From: JBGPTF01 sp041490445
GTDB taxonomy: Bacteria; Acidobacteriota; Terriglobia; Acidiferrales; UBA7541
NCBI GenBank assembly: GCA_041490445.1
Contig: JBGPTF010000014.1
Coordinates: forward strand, 51,077-115,076
Length of the DNA stretch: 64,000 bases
Reading direction: 5' to 3'
Shown: piece by piece, positions 35,061-44,203 of the stretch
Numbering within the stretch: position 1 is the stretch's first letter
How the letters are laid out: each line of letters begins with the position of its first letter
Program-made: the position numbers and the translations under genes
The notes under the pieces: model-generated
The model's input: only the letters and a program-made list of their open reading frames with translations
Told to the model about the DNA's origin: nothing
Database searches by the model: none

Positions 35061-35537
35061 TCACGCGTGCAGCGCCTCGGATTCCGCAAAGGCGTCCAAG
35101 CGTCGCAGTTCGCCTTGCTGGAAGATCCGCGCCAAGTCCAGCAGAATCACCAGCCGACCGCCCAGCTTGCCCACTCCCGTCACGTAATTGCGATCATCGC
35201 CCTGGAACAGGCTGTCGGGAGCTTCGATCTCTGAGGGCGGGATTTTGAGCACCTCGGAAGCGGAATTCACAATCAGCCCGACCCACCTCCCGTCGAGTTC
35301 CACGACCAGAATGCGATTCTTCCTATTCGAATCCGGCTCGCGCTCACCAAATCGCTTCCGCAGGTCAATCACCGCAATGACCCGCCCGCGCAGGTTGATG
35401 ACGCCTTCGATGTGCTCGGGGGCGTTGGGCACCGCAGTGATTTCCGGCACGCGCACGATCTCGCGCACGAGAGAGATCGGCACGCCGAACGTCTCGCGCC
35501 CGACTCGGAAGCCGACGACCTGGAAATCTTTCTCCAT
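35061..35537 (-). CDS. cheW: CheW scaffold protein
   Basis: 158-aa CheW coupling receptor and CheA. The typical pattern is present: VGFRVGRETFGVPISLVREIVR, PEHIEGVINLRGRVIAVIDLRKRFG, then LVVELDGRWVGLIVNSASEVLKI and a C-terminal GKLGGRLVILLDLARIF. It lies 18 bp downstream of the receptor gene and 38 bp before cheR. Confidence 0.94.
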   Translation of the reverse strand: MEKDFQVVGFRVGRETFGVPISLVREIVRVPEITAVPNAPEHIEGVINLRGRVIAVIDLRKRFGEREPDSNRKNRILVVELDGRWVGLIVNSASEVLKIPPSEIEAPDSLFQGDDRNYVTGVGKLGGRLVILLDLARIFQQGELRRLDAFAESEALHA

Positions 35538-35555
35538 GCATCTCCTCGGCGAAGC

Positions 35556-37565
35556 TCAGGAGCGCGCCAGTTGCGCGTAGTGCGAAGCTGGCACGGGGGA
35601 ATGCTCGAACTCCCGATCGCGAACAGGCCGTTGCTTGCCGTTCCCCTGCCCGTTGATGCTGTCTAGAACGAATCGGTCCATCGATTCCAATAAGTGGCGC
35701 GAAAGCTTCGACATCTGCTCGGCGGCCGCTGCCAGCTCGGTCGAGCCCGAAGTAGACTGCTGCACCAGCTCGCGCATCTTCTCCATGGCGCGAACCACTG
35801 CTTGCGCCCCGGAAGCCTGCTCCTCGACCGAAGAATTGATCTCCTGAGTGATCTCCGTAAGCCGGGAAGTCGCCTTGGCAATCTGCGTCGAACCGTGCGA
35901 CTGCTCGTTTGTGGCGGCGCCGATCTCCTGCGCGAACTTGTAGACCTCGCTGACGACATCAGAGATCTTCCCGAGCGCCCCATGGAGGTCCTTCCCGAGG
36001 TTCAGCCCTTCCTCGACAAGTACGGTGCTCTTGCCCATGTTCCCCACCGCCTCGCGCGCTTCCTTTTGAATGCTCTGGATGAGCTCGGAGATTTCCTTGG
36101 TTGACTGGGTGGATTTCTCGGCCAGCTTGCGGACCTCATCGGCCACCACGGCGAAGCCCAGGCCGTGTTCGCCGGCGCGAGCCGCCTCGATGGCGGCGTT
36201 CAGGGCCAGCAGGTTGGTCTGCTCCGCGAGATCATCAATCACTTCGATGATTTTGCCGATATCATCCGCGCGACGGCCAAGCGCCTGAATGATGTCGGCC
36301 GACGATTGAATCGCATTGTTGGTGCGGTTCAGCCCGTCGGTGGCTTTTTGCATCGTCTGGATCCCGCTCCGCACTTCTTCGCGCGAACGCTGGCAGATGT
36401 CGAGCAACACTTTCGCGGTATCCGCCACGCGCTGGATGGAAGTGACCATCTGATCGATCGAGGCAGAAGTCTCTGAAACACTCGAGGCCTGCACCTGCGT
36501 GTTCTTCACCACGTTTTGTACGTTGATGCTCATCTCGTGCATCGTGCTGCTGACCTCGTCGATCGCCGAAGAGGCCTGAATGCTCATCTTCGAGGATTCA
36601 TCCGACGCCTGGGCTACTTGATTCGACCCGGCCGCGACCTGGGATGCGCTGTCTCGCACCTGTCTCACCAATCCGCGCAAGCCGTGCGCCATCTGGGAGA
36701 ACGCGTTACCGAGCGTGTCCTTGCTCGATCGTGGCTGGATCTCCACCGACAGGTCGCCCCCGGCGACGGCGGTGGAAACACTTGCCAACTCCCTCAGATA
36801 GCGGATCATCGTGTCAAACGTTTTCGCCAGTGCCCCGATTTCATCCGTTCGGTCGAGCGCGATGCTCTGGTTCAGATCGCCGGACTCACCGATCTCACGC
36901 GCAATGGCAATCAGGCCGTCGAGTGGCCGGGTGATGGAGCGCGCCGTGAAGAATGCCACGCCGATTCCGAGGAGAATGGCGAGCAGTGTCCCCGCCGTGC
37001 CCACGGCGGAGCTGATGGTACTTGCTCGATTCGCCGAGGCCGTCGAAGCGTCAAACGACTTCTGAATCTCGTTGGAGGCCTCATCCAGCATGGCAGCGGA
37101 CTTGGTCACCCACGCCCCCGGTGTCTGATGAAGGTAAAACACCTGAAGGTCCGCCACCGTCGCGTCCCCCGCGTCCACTTGACGGCGCTTGGCGACCAAG
37201 GGCCCTGAAAAATTGTCCGTCCAGCTCCGCTCGATCACTTCTACTTCGCGGAGAGTGTTGCGGAGATCATCGCTGCTGGTCTTTTTCGAGCTCCTTTCAA
37301 ACAGATCGGTAAGCTCGATTTCTCCGCGGGTCAGCTTCTCCGCTTGGCGCGAATCTCCGCTCAAGAGGTAGTTTCTCAGGCTCAGCCGGTTCTCCATCAT
37401 TTGATACTTCACGTTCTCGATGATCCGCGAGCTGTCCAGCGCGGACGCTGCGTCGGCTCGAGCACCATGCTCCCGCGAAATCGCCATGCTGTTCACAATG
37501 AACAGCAAAATGAGAATCGCCAGGATGGATGCAAATCCAATGTAGAGCTTTTTCGCGATCGTCAT
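35556..37565 (-). CDS. methyl-accepting chemotaxis protein with periplasmic sensor
   Basis: 669-aa receptor. TM1 (about 9-29) and TM2 (about 190-212) bracket a helical periplasmic domain of about 160 residues of the four-helix (CHASE3/4HB-like) type. A HAMP domain (about 213-266) leads into the long cytoplasmic coiled coil with the conserved hairpin tip EQTNLLALNAAIEAARAGE. The tail ends LARS with no NWETF-like pentapeptide for CheR. It is the promoter-proximal gene of operon A and probably its dedicated input. The ligand is unknown. Confidence 0.93.
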   Translation of the reverse strand: MTIAKKLYIGFASILAILILLFIVNSMAISREHGARADAASALDSSRIIENVKYQMMENRLSLRNYLLSGDSRQAEKLTRGEIELTDLFERSSKKTSSDDLRNTLREVEVIERSWTDNFSGPLVAKRRQVDAGDATVADLQVFYLHQTPGAWVTKSAAMLDEASNEIQKSFDASTASANRASTISSAVGTAGTLLAILLGIGVAFFTARSITRPLDGLIAIAREIGESGDLNQSIALDRTDEIGALAKTFDTMIRYLRELASVSTAVAGGDLSVEIQPRSSKDTLGNAFSQMAHGLRGLVRQVRDSASQVAAGSNQVAQASDESSKMSIQASSAIDEVSSTMHEMSINVQNVVKNTQVQASSVSETSASIDQMVTSIQRVADTAKVLLDICQRSREEVRSGIQTMQKATDGLNRTNNAIQSSADIIQALGRRADDIGKIIEVIDDLAEQTNLLALNAAIEAARAGEHGLGFAVVADEVRKLAEKSTQSTKEISELIQSIQKEAREAVGNMGKSTVLVEEGLNLGKDLHGALGKISDVVSEVYKFAQEIGAATNEQSHGSTQIAKATSRLTEITQEINSSVEEQASGAQAVVRAMEKMRELVQQSTSGSTELAAAAEQMSKLSRHLLESMDRFVLDSINGQGNGKQRPVRDREFEHSPVPASHYAQLARS

Positions 37566-37616
37566 GAATCATCCCTCCGCACGCGGCCCCGTCGGCAACT
37601 GTCTGATCCGGTAGAG

Positions 37617-37976
37617 CTAGTCCTGCGGCGCCTTGAACTCGAATTCGATGATTTCCGTGGTGTCTGTTGACGCGGGTTCAAACCGCCATTCCTTCAGCGC
37701 GTCGATGGCGGACTGGGCCAGCAGGGGGTGACCCCCAAGTACGTGTGTGCTCTTTATGCGGCCGTCCGCCTTGATCACCACTTGAATCCGAACCTTTCCC
37801 GAGACGTTCATATGGTGCGCCAAGTCCGGGTAGGCCGGCGTGACGCGATACTTCACCTTGCGCTTCGGCCCCATCTCTTCCTGTTGCGCCTGGGCTGCCG
37901 AGCGCTGCACCCACACCAGCGACCCACCCAAGATCACGGTCAGACCTAATGTCGCGGTCCACAGCTTATGGGTCAT
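37617..37976 (-). CDS. small TonB C-terminal-domain protein
   Basis: 119-aa protein with an N-terminal signal anchor (LWTATLGLTVILGGSLVWVQ) and one TonB C-terminal domain: VTPAYPDLAHHMNVSGKVRIQVVI, GHPLLAQSAIDALKEWRFEPA. ATG 37976 is chosen because it follows a strong GGAGGGG; a longer frame to 38120 adds an unaligned leader. It lacks the long Pro-rich spacer of true TonB. It may interact with outer-membrane or peptidoglycan components or be an orphan energy-transducer fragment. It lies 51 bp upstream of the receptor gene and may be co-transcribed. Confidence 0.78.
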   Translation of the reverse strand: MTHKLWTATLGLTVILGGSLVWVQRSAAQAQQEEMGPKRKVKYRVTPAYPDLAHHMNVSGKVRIQVVIKADGRIKSTHVLGGHPLLAQSAIDALKEWRFEPASTDTTEIIEFEFKAPQD

Positions 37977-38334
37977 GTCCAAAGCCCCTCCAGAGTGGGC
38001 AAAGAATCCCAAGCGATGAGAATGCACCTGCGATGCCAGTTTGAAATGCAATCCCTTGAATGATTCGAACCGCCCAACAAACGCGCTAACTTCCTGATTC
38101 CTCAATCCAAAGGCAAGCACAGCGGAAATTGCAAAGGAGGCTGGTTTACTCCGTGCCGTCTCAACTGCCGCCTGGCAGCCGGACTCCGGTCTCAGGCTGA
38201 GACGATTCGGGCTTTCCTTCCGTTTGCCAATGTGACACAGAGGGCATGGTTTCCAGTTGACTCAAATTGAGATGGCCGCTAGCGTCTCTTGAGTCCGACA
38301 AATTTGGGCAGCGCGCATCGCCCTCTTTGCCTCC
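37977..38334. promoter_or_regulatory. divergent regulatory region with GTCTCA palindrome
   Basis: 358 bases between the leftward TonB-like/chemosensory operon A and the rightward histidine kinase operon. It contains GTCTCAACT (38158-38166), a small hairpin CTGCC/GGCAG (38165-38178) and a perfect 15-base palindrome GTCTCAGGCTGAGAC (38189-38203). The same palindrome, with one change, occurs at 44829. It is a candidate operator for one or both divergent operons. Confidence 0.45.
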
Positions 38335-40317
38335 ATGCGTGCCAAAAAACATTATCGGGCTCGAGCCACCTCTCGGCGAGCCATCCAGCCGTACCGCGAC
38401 CTGAAAGCTCTCGCTTTGGGGTGGGGCTCCCCGTTGCATCCATCCGACTTTGTCCGCCATTTCACCCTTCGCGCGGAAACAATGACCGGCTCACGAGCCG
38501 CCGCATTGGCTCTCGCTCGAGGGAACCGGCTTGAGACGGTCTTCCTTCACAACGGTACCAGCGCACCCAACTCAGAAACGCTCCGTCGGCTGGATGCCGC
38601 CTTGAGCCACCTGGCGGGGAGACAGGGCGAAGCCATCCTTGCCGGTCCTGCCTCAGAGCTGGTTGGAGAGGAATTGGCACAAGTACTTGGCTGGAAGGAG
38701 CTGGTGCTGGCGCGCTTGACGGGTGTCCACGGGGAACTGCTCGGCCTGCTGGGCCTGGCAGACAGCGCGAGAGAGACTTCCGCCTCCTATCAGGAACTGC
38801 TCCAGGCTTTGGCCGGCCACGTTTCCGTGATGCTCGAGAACTCGCTGCTGATTTCACGGATCGAACAGTCAAAAAAGCAGTGGTTGGAAGACATCGACGC
38901 CATCCCGGATTTCATCGTGGTCCATGATCGCGACCACCTCATCCTCCGATTGAACCGTTCCCTCGCCCGCTTCCTGGGAAAGCAGCCAGCGGAGCTGATC
39001 GGCGCTGATATGCACTCGCTGCGCTTGGGAGCAGAAGCAGGCGCGCGGCCGTGCCCCTTCTGCTCCGAAGGGGCTGGCGAGCAGTCCAGGCTCAGTGTGC
39101 GATCCCGCACCTACTTGGTTACCACTTCGCGCGCCCGTAGCAGCCCGCCGGAGGATTTGCGGATAATTCATGTCCTGAAAGACATCACCGAACAAATAAC
39201 CTACGAGACACTTTTGCAGCGCGAACGCGATTTCAACCGGAAGATCCTGGATAACACGCAAAACGTCATTCTGGTCTTGGACGGAGAGGGGTGCATCCGT
39301 TACGCCAACCGCCGGTGTTCCGAAGCAGGCCATGAGGAATCGGATCTGCTGGGGCGTCCGCTCGAGCAGTTCGTTGTCGTGGCGCGCCGGGCGGCGCTCG
39401 CCGCGGCGATCCAGGCGGCGCTTGGCGGGCAATCAGCGGAAAAAGTGGAGTTGCCAATCTTGCGAAACGACGGCAAGACAAGCTACTTCTCCGCCAAGCT
39501 GAGCCCCATGCTCGGCGAAGGCGGTGGAAGGAACAGCATCCTCGTTGTGCTGACCGACATTACCGAGGCGGCGTTGCTGCAGGCCAAGCTGTTACACACC
39601 GAGAAGATGGCTGCCGTGGGACAGTTGGTCTCCGGCGTCGCTCACGAGATCAACAACCCGCTAGCCGCGATCCTGGGCTTCGCTGACCTGCTGCTTGAAA
39701 AACGGGAGTTGCCGGCATCTGCAACAGACGATCTCCGAATCATCGTGCAGGAAGCGGAGCGCGCCCAGGTGATCGTGCAGAATCTGCTCAGTTTTGCGCG
39801 CCGTACGCCGGTGCAGCGCGGGCCCGTGCAAATCAATGCCGTGCTGAAGCAAACACTGCAACTGCGCTCGTACGATTTCGCGTGCCACGATGTGGAAGTC
39901 ATCGAGCGCTACCAGGAGGATCTGCCTGGCGCGATCGGCAATGCGCACGAGTTGCAGCAGGTGTTTTTGAACATCGTCAACAATGCGTACGACGCGGTGC
40001 GAGAAACCGCCCGGCGCGGCTCGCTGGAAATCGAAACGTCCCACCGCGGCTCCTGCGCGGATATTATTTTTCGCGACAACGGGCCCGGCATCTCTTATCC
40101 CGACCGCATTTTCGACCCTTTCTTCACTACAAAGCCGGCGGGGAAAGGGACGGGCCTCGGGCTGAGTATCTGCTATGGCATCGTACAGTCGCATGGCGGG
40201 GAGATCATCGGCTACAACAACGCCGGGCGCCCTGGCGCCACCTTTGTCGTCCGCTTGCCCCTGGCCCCGGTCGAAGAGATGGCCGAAATCGAAAGAGAAG
40301 CTCCAGGACAAGTATGA
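38335..40317 (+). CDS. sensor histidine kinase with GAF-like and two PAS domains
   Basis: 660-aa soluble kinase. An N-terminal GAF-like region (about 35-180, including HFTLRAETMTGSRAAALALARG as its first helix) favours the start at 38335 over 38482. PAS 1 (about 185-285) contains CPFCSEG. PAS 2 is at about 298-420. HisKA has the phospho-His in VSGVAHEINNPLAAILG (about 437-453). HATPase (about 530-650) has IVNNAYDAVRE, RDNGPGI and GKGTGLGLSICYGIVQ. No membrane helices, so it senses a cytoplasmic signal. It is coupled by ATGA to a 77-aa ORF and then to an NtrC-type regulator. Confidence 0.92.
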   Translation: MRAKKHYRARATSRRAIQPYRDLKALALGWGSPLHPSDFVRHFTLRAETMTGSRAAALALARGNRLETVFLHNGTSAPNSETLRRLDAALSHLAGRQGEAILAGPASELVGEELAQVLGWKELVLARLTGVHGELLGLLGLADSARETSASYQELLQALAGHVSVMLENSLLISRIEQSKKQWLEDIDAIPDFIVVHDRDHLILRLNRSLARFLGKQPAELIGADMHSLRLGAEAGARPCPFCSEGAGEQSRLSVRSRTYLVTTSRARSSPPEDLRIIHVLKDITEQITYETLLQRERDFNRKILDNTQNVILVLDGEGCIRYANRRCSEAGHEESDLLGRPLEQFVVVARRAALAAAIQAALGGQSAEKVELPILRNDGKTSYFSAKLSPMLGEGGGRNSILVVLTDITEAALLQAKLLHTEKMAAVGQLVSGVAHEINNPLAAILGFADLLLEKRELPASATDDLRIIVQEAERAQVIVQNLLSFARRTPVQRGPVQINAVLKQTLQLRSYDFACHDVEVIERYQEDLPGAIGNAHELQQVFLNIVNNAYDAVRETARRGSLEIETSHRGSCADIIFRDNGPGISYPDRIFDPFFTTKPAGKGTGLGLSICYGIVQSHGGEIIGYNNAGRPGATFVVRLPLAPVEEMAEIEREAPGQV

Positions 40318-40547
40318 ATCACGAAGCCAAACTGGTGTGCGTCCCGGCGGCTCCCGGCGTTGACGTGTCCGCCCGGGTTCTCTTCGATCGGCGCATCCTT
40401 CGCCCGCGAATCACTTTGCTTGCGGGGGATACGGCCAGCCTGACTGCCGCCGCCTTGCCGGCGGCGACTCGCTCTCCCTGCCCGGAAAAGCCATTTCACA
40501 ATGGCCGGCCAGTATCTGTCGCGAAGAAGATCTTGGGAGCACTATGA
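40314..40547 (+). CDS. 77-aa hypothetical protein coupled between kinase and regulator
   Basis: Short gene whose ATG overlaps the kinase stop (ATGA at 40314) and whose stop overlaps the regulator start (ATGA at 40544). The protein begins MNHEAKLVCVPAAPGVDVSA and is basic and Ala/Pro-rich in its C-terminal half. I recognise no family. Overlap on both sides is the main evidence that it is translated. It could be a coupling peptide with no function of its own, or a small modulator of the two-component pair. Confidence 0.5.
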   Translation: MNHEAKLVCVPAAPGVDVSARVLFDRRILRPRITLLAGDTASLTAAALPAATRSPCPEKPFHNGRPVSVAKKILGAL

Positions 40548-41950
40548 CGGAAGACATTCGCCTCCGGCTCCTCATCGTTGACGATGAGCAGAGCATTCGA
40601 AAACTGTGTGTGACCATCGGCGCCTCGCTGGGATTTCTCTGCACGGAAGCCGAGAGTGCCGAGGCCGCACTGGCGCGCATCGAAATCGAACCGCCTGATA
40701 TTGTCGTGACCGACCTGAAGCTGTCCAGCATGACGGGCATTCAGTTGCTCCGCCAGATCAAGGCGGTCCTGCCGCGCGCCGAAGTGGCAATCATGACCGG
40801 CCACGGGTCCGTCGAATCCGCGGTGGACGCCATGAAGCTCGGCGCCTACGACTACATTGAAAAGCCTTTCCGTGTGGAAAAACTGCGGCTTTTCCTCCAG
40901 CGGATGGCAGAAAAGGTCCGCCTGGTCGCGGAAAACCAGTTCCTGCGGGAGCGAGTGAACAGCGGGCCTCAACTCGACGGGATCATCGGCAATTCCGCCA
41001 AGATGCAGGGCGTGGTGCAGATGATCTCGCGGCTGAAGGACACCCGCACGCCCGTCCTGATTACCGGCGAGAGCGGCACGGGCAAGGAACTGGTTGCGCG
41101 CGCCATTCACTTCCGCGGCGCCTTCGCGCAGACACCCTTTGTGGCCGTGGACTGTGGCGCCCTGGTCCCCACGCTGATGGAGAGCGAACTTTTCGGCTAC
41201 GAAAAAGGAGCTTTCACGGGAGCTTTGAAGTCGAAACCGGGGCTCTTCCAGACCGCCAACGGCGGCACCGTTTTCCTGGATGAGATTGGTGAACTGCCGC
41301 TCGAGACGCAGGCCAAGCTGCTTCGCGTGCTCCAGGAGAAGGAAGTGCGGCCGGTGGGAAGCAACGCCAAAGTGAGCGTGAATGTGCGTGTGATTGCGGC
41401 GACGAACCGCGATCTGGAAGACGCCTACCGCACGGGGACGTTCCGCAAGGACCTGTATTTCCGCCTCAACGTCGTCACCGTCTACCTGCCGCCGCTGCGC
41501 GAGCATAAATCCGACATTTCCCTTCTCGTCCACTGTTTTCTTGAGAGGTATGCGCCCGGCGAAAACATGCAGGTCACTTCCGCGGCGATGAAAAGCCTTC
41601 TTCAATACGACTGGCCTGGCAACGTCCGCGAACTCGAAAACTCCATTGCACGTGCTGTGGCCCTTGGCGATCATCATTCCATTGACGTGAAGGATCTCCC
41701 CCCTGCCGTCAGCACGGGCCAGAACGGCGCAGCGGCAATCGCCGCGGACGCTGGACTCTCCACCACCGCGCTGGCCGACCTCGAGCGCCTGACGATTCTT
41801 CGGGTATTTGAGCAGGTGGGCGGCGACAAGGCGTTGGCCGGCAAGATGCTCGGCATCAGCCGCGCGACTCTCTATCGCAAGCTGAAGCGCTATCAGATTC
41901 CACTACGTCCCATCGGCCGCACGGCGAGCGCGGATCCATTGCCCTCCTAG
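40544..41950 (+). CDS. sigma-54-dependent response regulator (NtrC family)
   Basis: 468-aa transcription activator. Receiver (about 8-120) has IVDDEQSIRK, phospho-acceptor in IVVTDLKLSSMTG, T in IMTGHG and K in IEKPF. AAA+ domain (about 145-370) has Walker A GESGTGKE, the sigma-54 contact loop GAFTGA (in EKGAFTGALKSKPG), Walker B VFLDEIGEL and the arginine-finger region. A Fis-type HTH (about 425-460) has KMLGISRATLYRKLKRY. It is the cognate partner of the upstream kinase and implies sigma-54 promoters among its targets. I found no convincing -24/-12 element next to it. Confidence 0.95.
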   Translation: MTEDIRLRLLIVDDEQSIRKLCVTIGASLGFLCTEAESAEAALARIEIEPPDIVVTDLKLSSMTGIQLLRQIKAVLPRAEVAIMTGHGSVESAVDAMKLGAYDYIEKPFRVEKLRLFLQRMAEKVRLVAENQFLRERVNSGPQLDGIIGNSAKMQGVVQMISRLKDTRTPVLITGESGTGKELVARAIHFRGAFAQTPFVAVDCGALVPTLMESELFGYEKGAFTGALKSKPGLFQTANGGTVFLDEIGELPLETQAKLLRVLQEKEVRPVGSNAKVSVNVRVIAATNRDLEDAYRTGTFRKDLYFRLNVVTVYLPPLREHKSDISLLVHCFLERYAPGENMQVTSAAMKSLLQYDWPGNVRELENSIARAVALGDHHSIDVKDLPPAVSTGQNGAAAIAADAGLSTTALADLERLTILRVFEQVGGDKALAGKMLGISRATLYRKLKRYQIPLRPIGRTASADPLPS

Positions 41951-42275
41951 CCAAGCCGCGGTTCTGCTTTTTCCTTTGTCGCAGGTGGCACCGCCCCACC
42001 CGCCATTGAGACAAACTGTTGCAGACTGAGACGTCCCAACTCTGGACCAAAACTGCGATCAGCTAACCTCACCTGAATACTTCTAGTTACGACAGTCCCC
42101 TCATTTTTTGGATTGGCCGCGCTCTTGCAGTTCCACCCCAGACAAGTTCGCGCCCTTGTGTTTTCAGGGGCGACTCTTGGCGCACGGCGGCATGGGCGCA
42201 GCGAATGGCGCGACATCTCATCTTTCTCGGTGCTTCGATGCCCTCCGGCAGACTGCCGAAAGGGGGAATGTGACT
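41951..42275 (+). promoter_or_regulatory. region upstream of chemosensory operon B with TGAGAC repeats
   Basis: 325 bases without a supportable gene. TTGAGAC (42006-42012) and CTGAGAC (42026-42032) are direct repeats with exactly 20-bp spacing, about two helical turns. They are the reverse complement of the GTCTCA motif seen at 28756, 38189 and 44829. It is a candidate operator for the operon starting at 42276. The 3' end carries AGGGGGAA, the ribosome binding site of that gene. Confidence 0.4.
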
Positions 42276-42629
42276 GTGGCACGCGGAAACAGGAGTATTG
42301 CGGCCCGGTCGTCGGCGAATTCCTATGTGGGGAAGCTTGCGGAATTCCTGGATGATGCCATGGCCATGCGCATTCCCGTCCGCGTGAGTATTTCCGGCCC
42401 GGGAGGCCACCCTCTTTTCGAAAACACGGTCATCGAATTCGGAACGGCAGCTGAGGTGCTTTTCAGTTGCACGCTGCCGCTCGAGTTCGACGACCGCGTG
42501 CGCCTGCAGAATGCTGATCGCTCGCTCGATACGGAGGGCACGGTGGTCGCCGTGCAATATCACGACGGCAGCAAGGCGGTTGCCGTCCGGTTTCTGGTGA
42601 AGCCGGGCAACTGGATCATCCAGCGATGA
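42276..42629 (+). CDS. PilZ-domain protein at head of chemosensory operon B
   Basis: 117-aa PilZ-like protein. The arm is RIPVRV (RxxxR) and the barrel follows: EVLFSCTLPLEFDDRVRLQN, TEGTVVAVQYHDGSKAVAVRFL. The usual [D/N]xSxxG is not evident (EFGTAAEV occupies the place). GTG 42276 is chosen for spacing to AGGGGGAA; GTG 42270 is also possible, and an ATG at 42108 lies too far upstream without similarity. It overlaps the following gene by 4 bp, placing a second-messenger-type protein inside the chemosensory operon. Confidence 0.68.
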   Translation: MARGNRSIAARSSANSYVGKLAEFLDDAMAMRIPVRVSISGPGGHPLFENTVIEFGTAAEVLFSCTLPLEFDDRVRLQNADRSLDTEGTVVAVQYHDGSKAVAVRFLVKPGNWIIQR

Positions 42630-44203
42630 CCACGAGGACGGTTCCTCCCGAAACGTCACCATCAAGGCGAACCCAGGCAATCGCTTGCTGGGATGCGGCC
42701 CGCCTCGTCTATCCCTGCTACGCGGCGCTGGCTGAACACGGTGATCTCGCCCCGCCGCCCTGCACCGGGAGTGAGCTTCCCGTGGATGTGCCTCCCGCGG
42801 AGGTTGCCCGCATCATCTACGACTGGCTCGACGCGATCGATAAGCAAGTGGAGACGCATCAGCTCCGCCTATTCCTGCATACCGCGAATGCTGTGGACGA
42901 AGAATGGCTCATCGCCCTGGTGCAACGTTATTTGGACAAGCCGGCCAGCGTCCCCACCAAGCGCGAGCGTGTGGAGCTGCTTCTGGCTCATTACTTCGCG
43001 TCCTGTGCCCCCACTGGCATCGTGGATCAAAACCTTGAACTTGAAGATGCCGCCCACGTGCTGGAGCCTGTTCTCGGCCTTGTGGCCGGTCCGCTGCCCG
43101 GATGGCTCGCGCCATTGGAAAACGTCCTGGCCGAGATGCAAACCTGCACGAGCCTTCGTGATCTGCTGGAAGGAGGATTCCTGGAGCAGGGCCACTTGGT
43201 TAAGGAATCGGCCGCGGAAAAATTTTACGAGCCTGTCGCCCTGGTCGCCTTCACAAGATTCAATTTCCTGATCCGCCGCACTTTCATTCGGCTGATGCAC
43301 GCGGATTTGAACAGCCTCCGCAATCTCCTCCGCCAGTTGGAGAATGCCGGAGTGAAGGAGGTGGATTGCCGCCGCGCCGGACTATCCGCGGCCGAGCCCA
43401 TCTCCCGCCTGTTTGAGCTTTGCCACGAGTGGGGCCAGCCATTCCGAAAGAACTATACGGAGCAGACGATGGCGCAGGCATTCGGACCTCTGCTCGCCAT
43501 CCGTGCTGATTCGGAGGAAGCCCTTTCCCGCGTGCTTGCGCCTTCCGCAGCCTCACAAGCCCGGGAAAAGGTTCTGACACCTCCTGCATCACCGGCGCGG
43601 GAAAATCGAAAGAAACGGGAGAGCATTCAACCCGTTGTCGCAGATATTCCGGTCCCGGCCAAGTCGCCAGAGCCGAATCACGCGGTAGATCCACCTGCGA
43701 AACCGGTTGTGACCGCCCCAAAAAGCGTGGCGACGAAATCCACTCGCGAGGCTGCTGCGCCGGCTCCCTCGACGGAGATGGAAGACTGCCTCGAACAAAT
43801 CTGGGAGCAGCTCATTGCGGCGCCCCCGCCCCGCGGGCGCTCCATGACGACCGTAGTTCTGCAAGACGTCAAGATTCTGCTTTCTTCATGGGAAGTGGAC
43901 GCGGTGATGAGCAAGGGCGGTCAAGCCGCCGATGATTTGCGGCGCGCGGTGGTGGCCAGAGCCTGTCTCGCCATAGCTGCAGAAGCACAATCCCGTCTGC
44001 ACAACGATGAAGCGCTCGACGCCCCTCTGGCGATGGCTCATCGCGAGCTGGCCTATCTGCAGGAGCGCGTCGAAACGGCCAAACGATCGAAGGACACCGA
44101 AGTAGCCGTCAATCTCGGCATCAGCGCCAGGCGTTTGCTTTCCCTCATCGGAGCGATTGGGAACTCGCTGCCCACAACCAGGGAGAAGGGGAACCCATTT
44201 TGA
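42626..44203 (+). CDS. unknown 525-aa protein in chemosensory operon B
   Basis: I do not recognise this protein. It has a helical N-terminal domain (about 15-300) with conserved-looking clusters such as RIIYDWLDAIDK, HYFASCAP and LFELCHEWGQPFRKNY. A Pro/Ala-rich linker (about 310-385) follows, then a helical C-terminal domain (about 385-520) with EDCLEQIWEQLI and YLQERVETAKRSK. No signal peptide, membrane helix or catalytic motif is visible. Overlaps of 4 bp with the PilZ gene and with the next gene (TTGA) show it belongs to the operon. It could be a scaffold or adaptor for the array. Confidence 0.7.
   Translation: MTTRTVPPETSPSRRTQAIACWDAARLVYPCYAALAEHGDLAPPPCTGSELPVDVPPAEVARIIYDWLDAIDKQVETHQLRLFLHTANAVDEEWLIALVQRYLDKPASVPTKRERVELLLAHYFASCAPTGIVDQNLELEDAAHVLEPVLGLVAGPLPGWLAPLENVLAEMQTCTSLRDLLEGGFLEQGHLVKESAAEKFYEPVALVAFTRFNFLIRRTFIRLMHADLNSLRNLLRQLENAGVKEVDCRRAGLSAAEPISRLFELCHEWGQPFRKNYTEQTMAQAFGPLLAIRADSEEALSRVLAPSAASQAREKVLTPPASPARENRKKRESIQPVVADIPVPAKSPEPNHAVDPPAKPVVTAPKSVATKSTREAAAPAPSTEMEDCLEQIWEQLIAAPPPRGRSMTTVVLQDVKILLSSWEVDAVMSKGGQAADDLRRAVVARACLAIAAEAQSRLHNDEALDAPLAMAHRELAYLQERVETAKRSKDTEVAVNLGISARRLLSLIGAIGNSLPTTREKGNPF

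Noticed and set aside
38335..38484. Later start (38482) for the histidine kinase
   Set aside because: Residues before it form the natural first helix of the GAF-like domain, so the longer form is kept.
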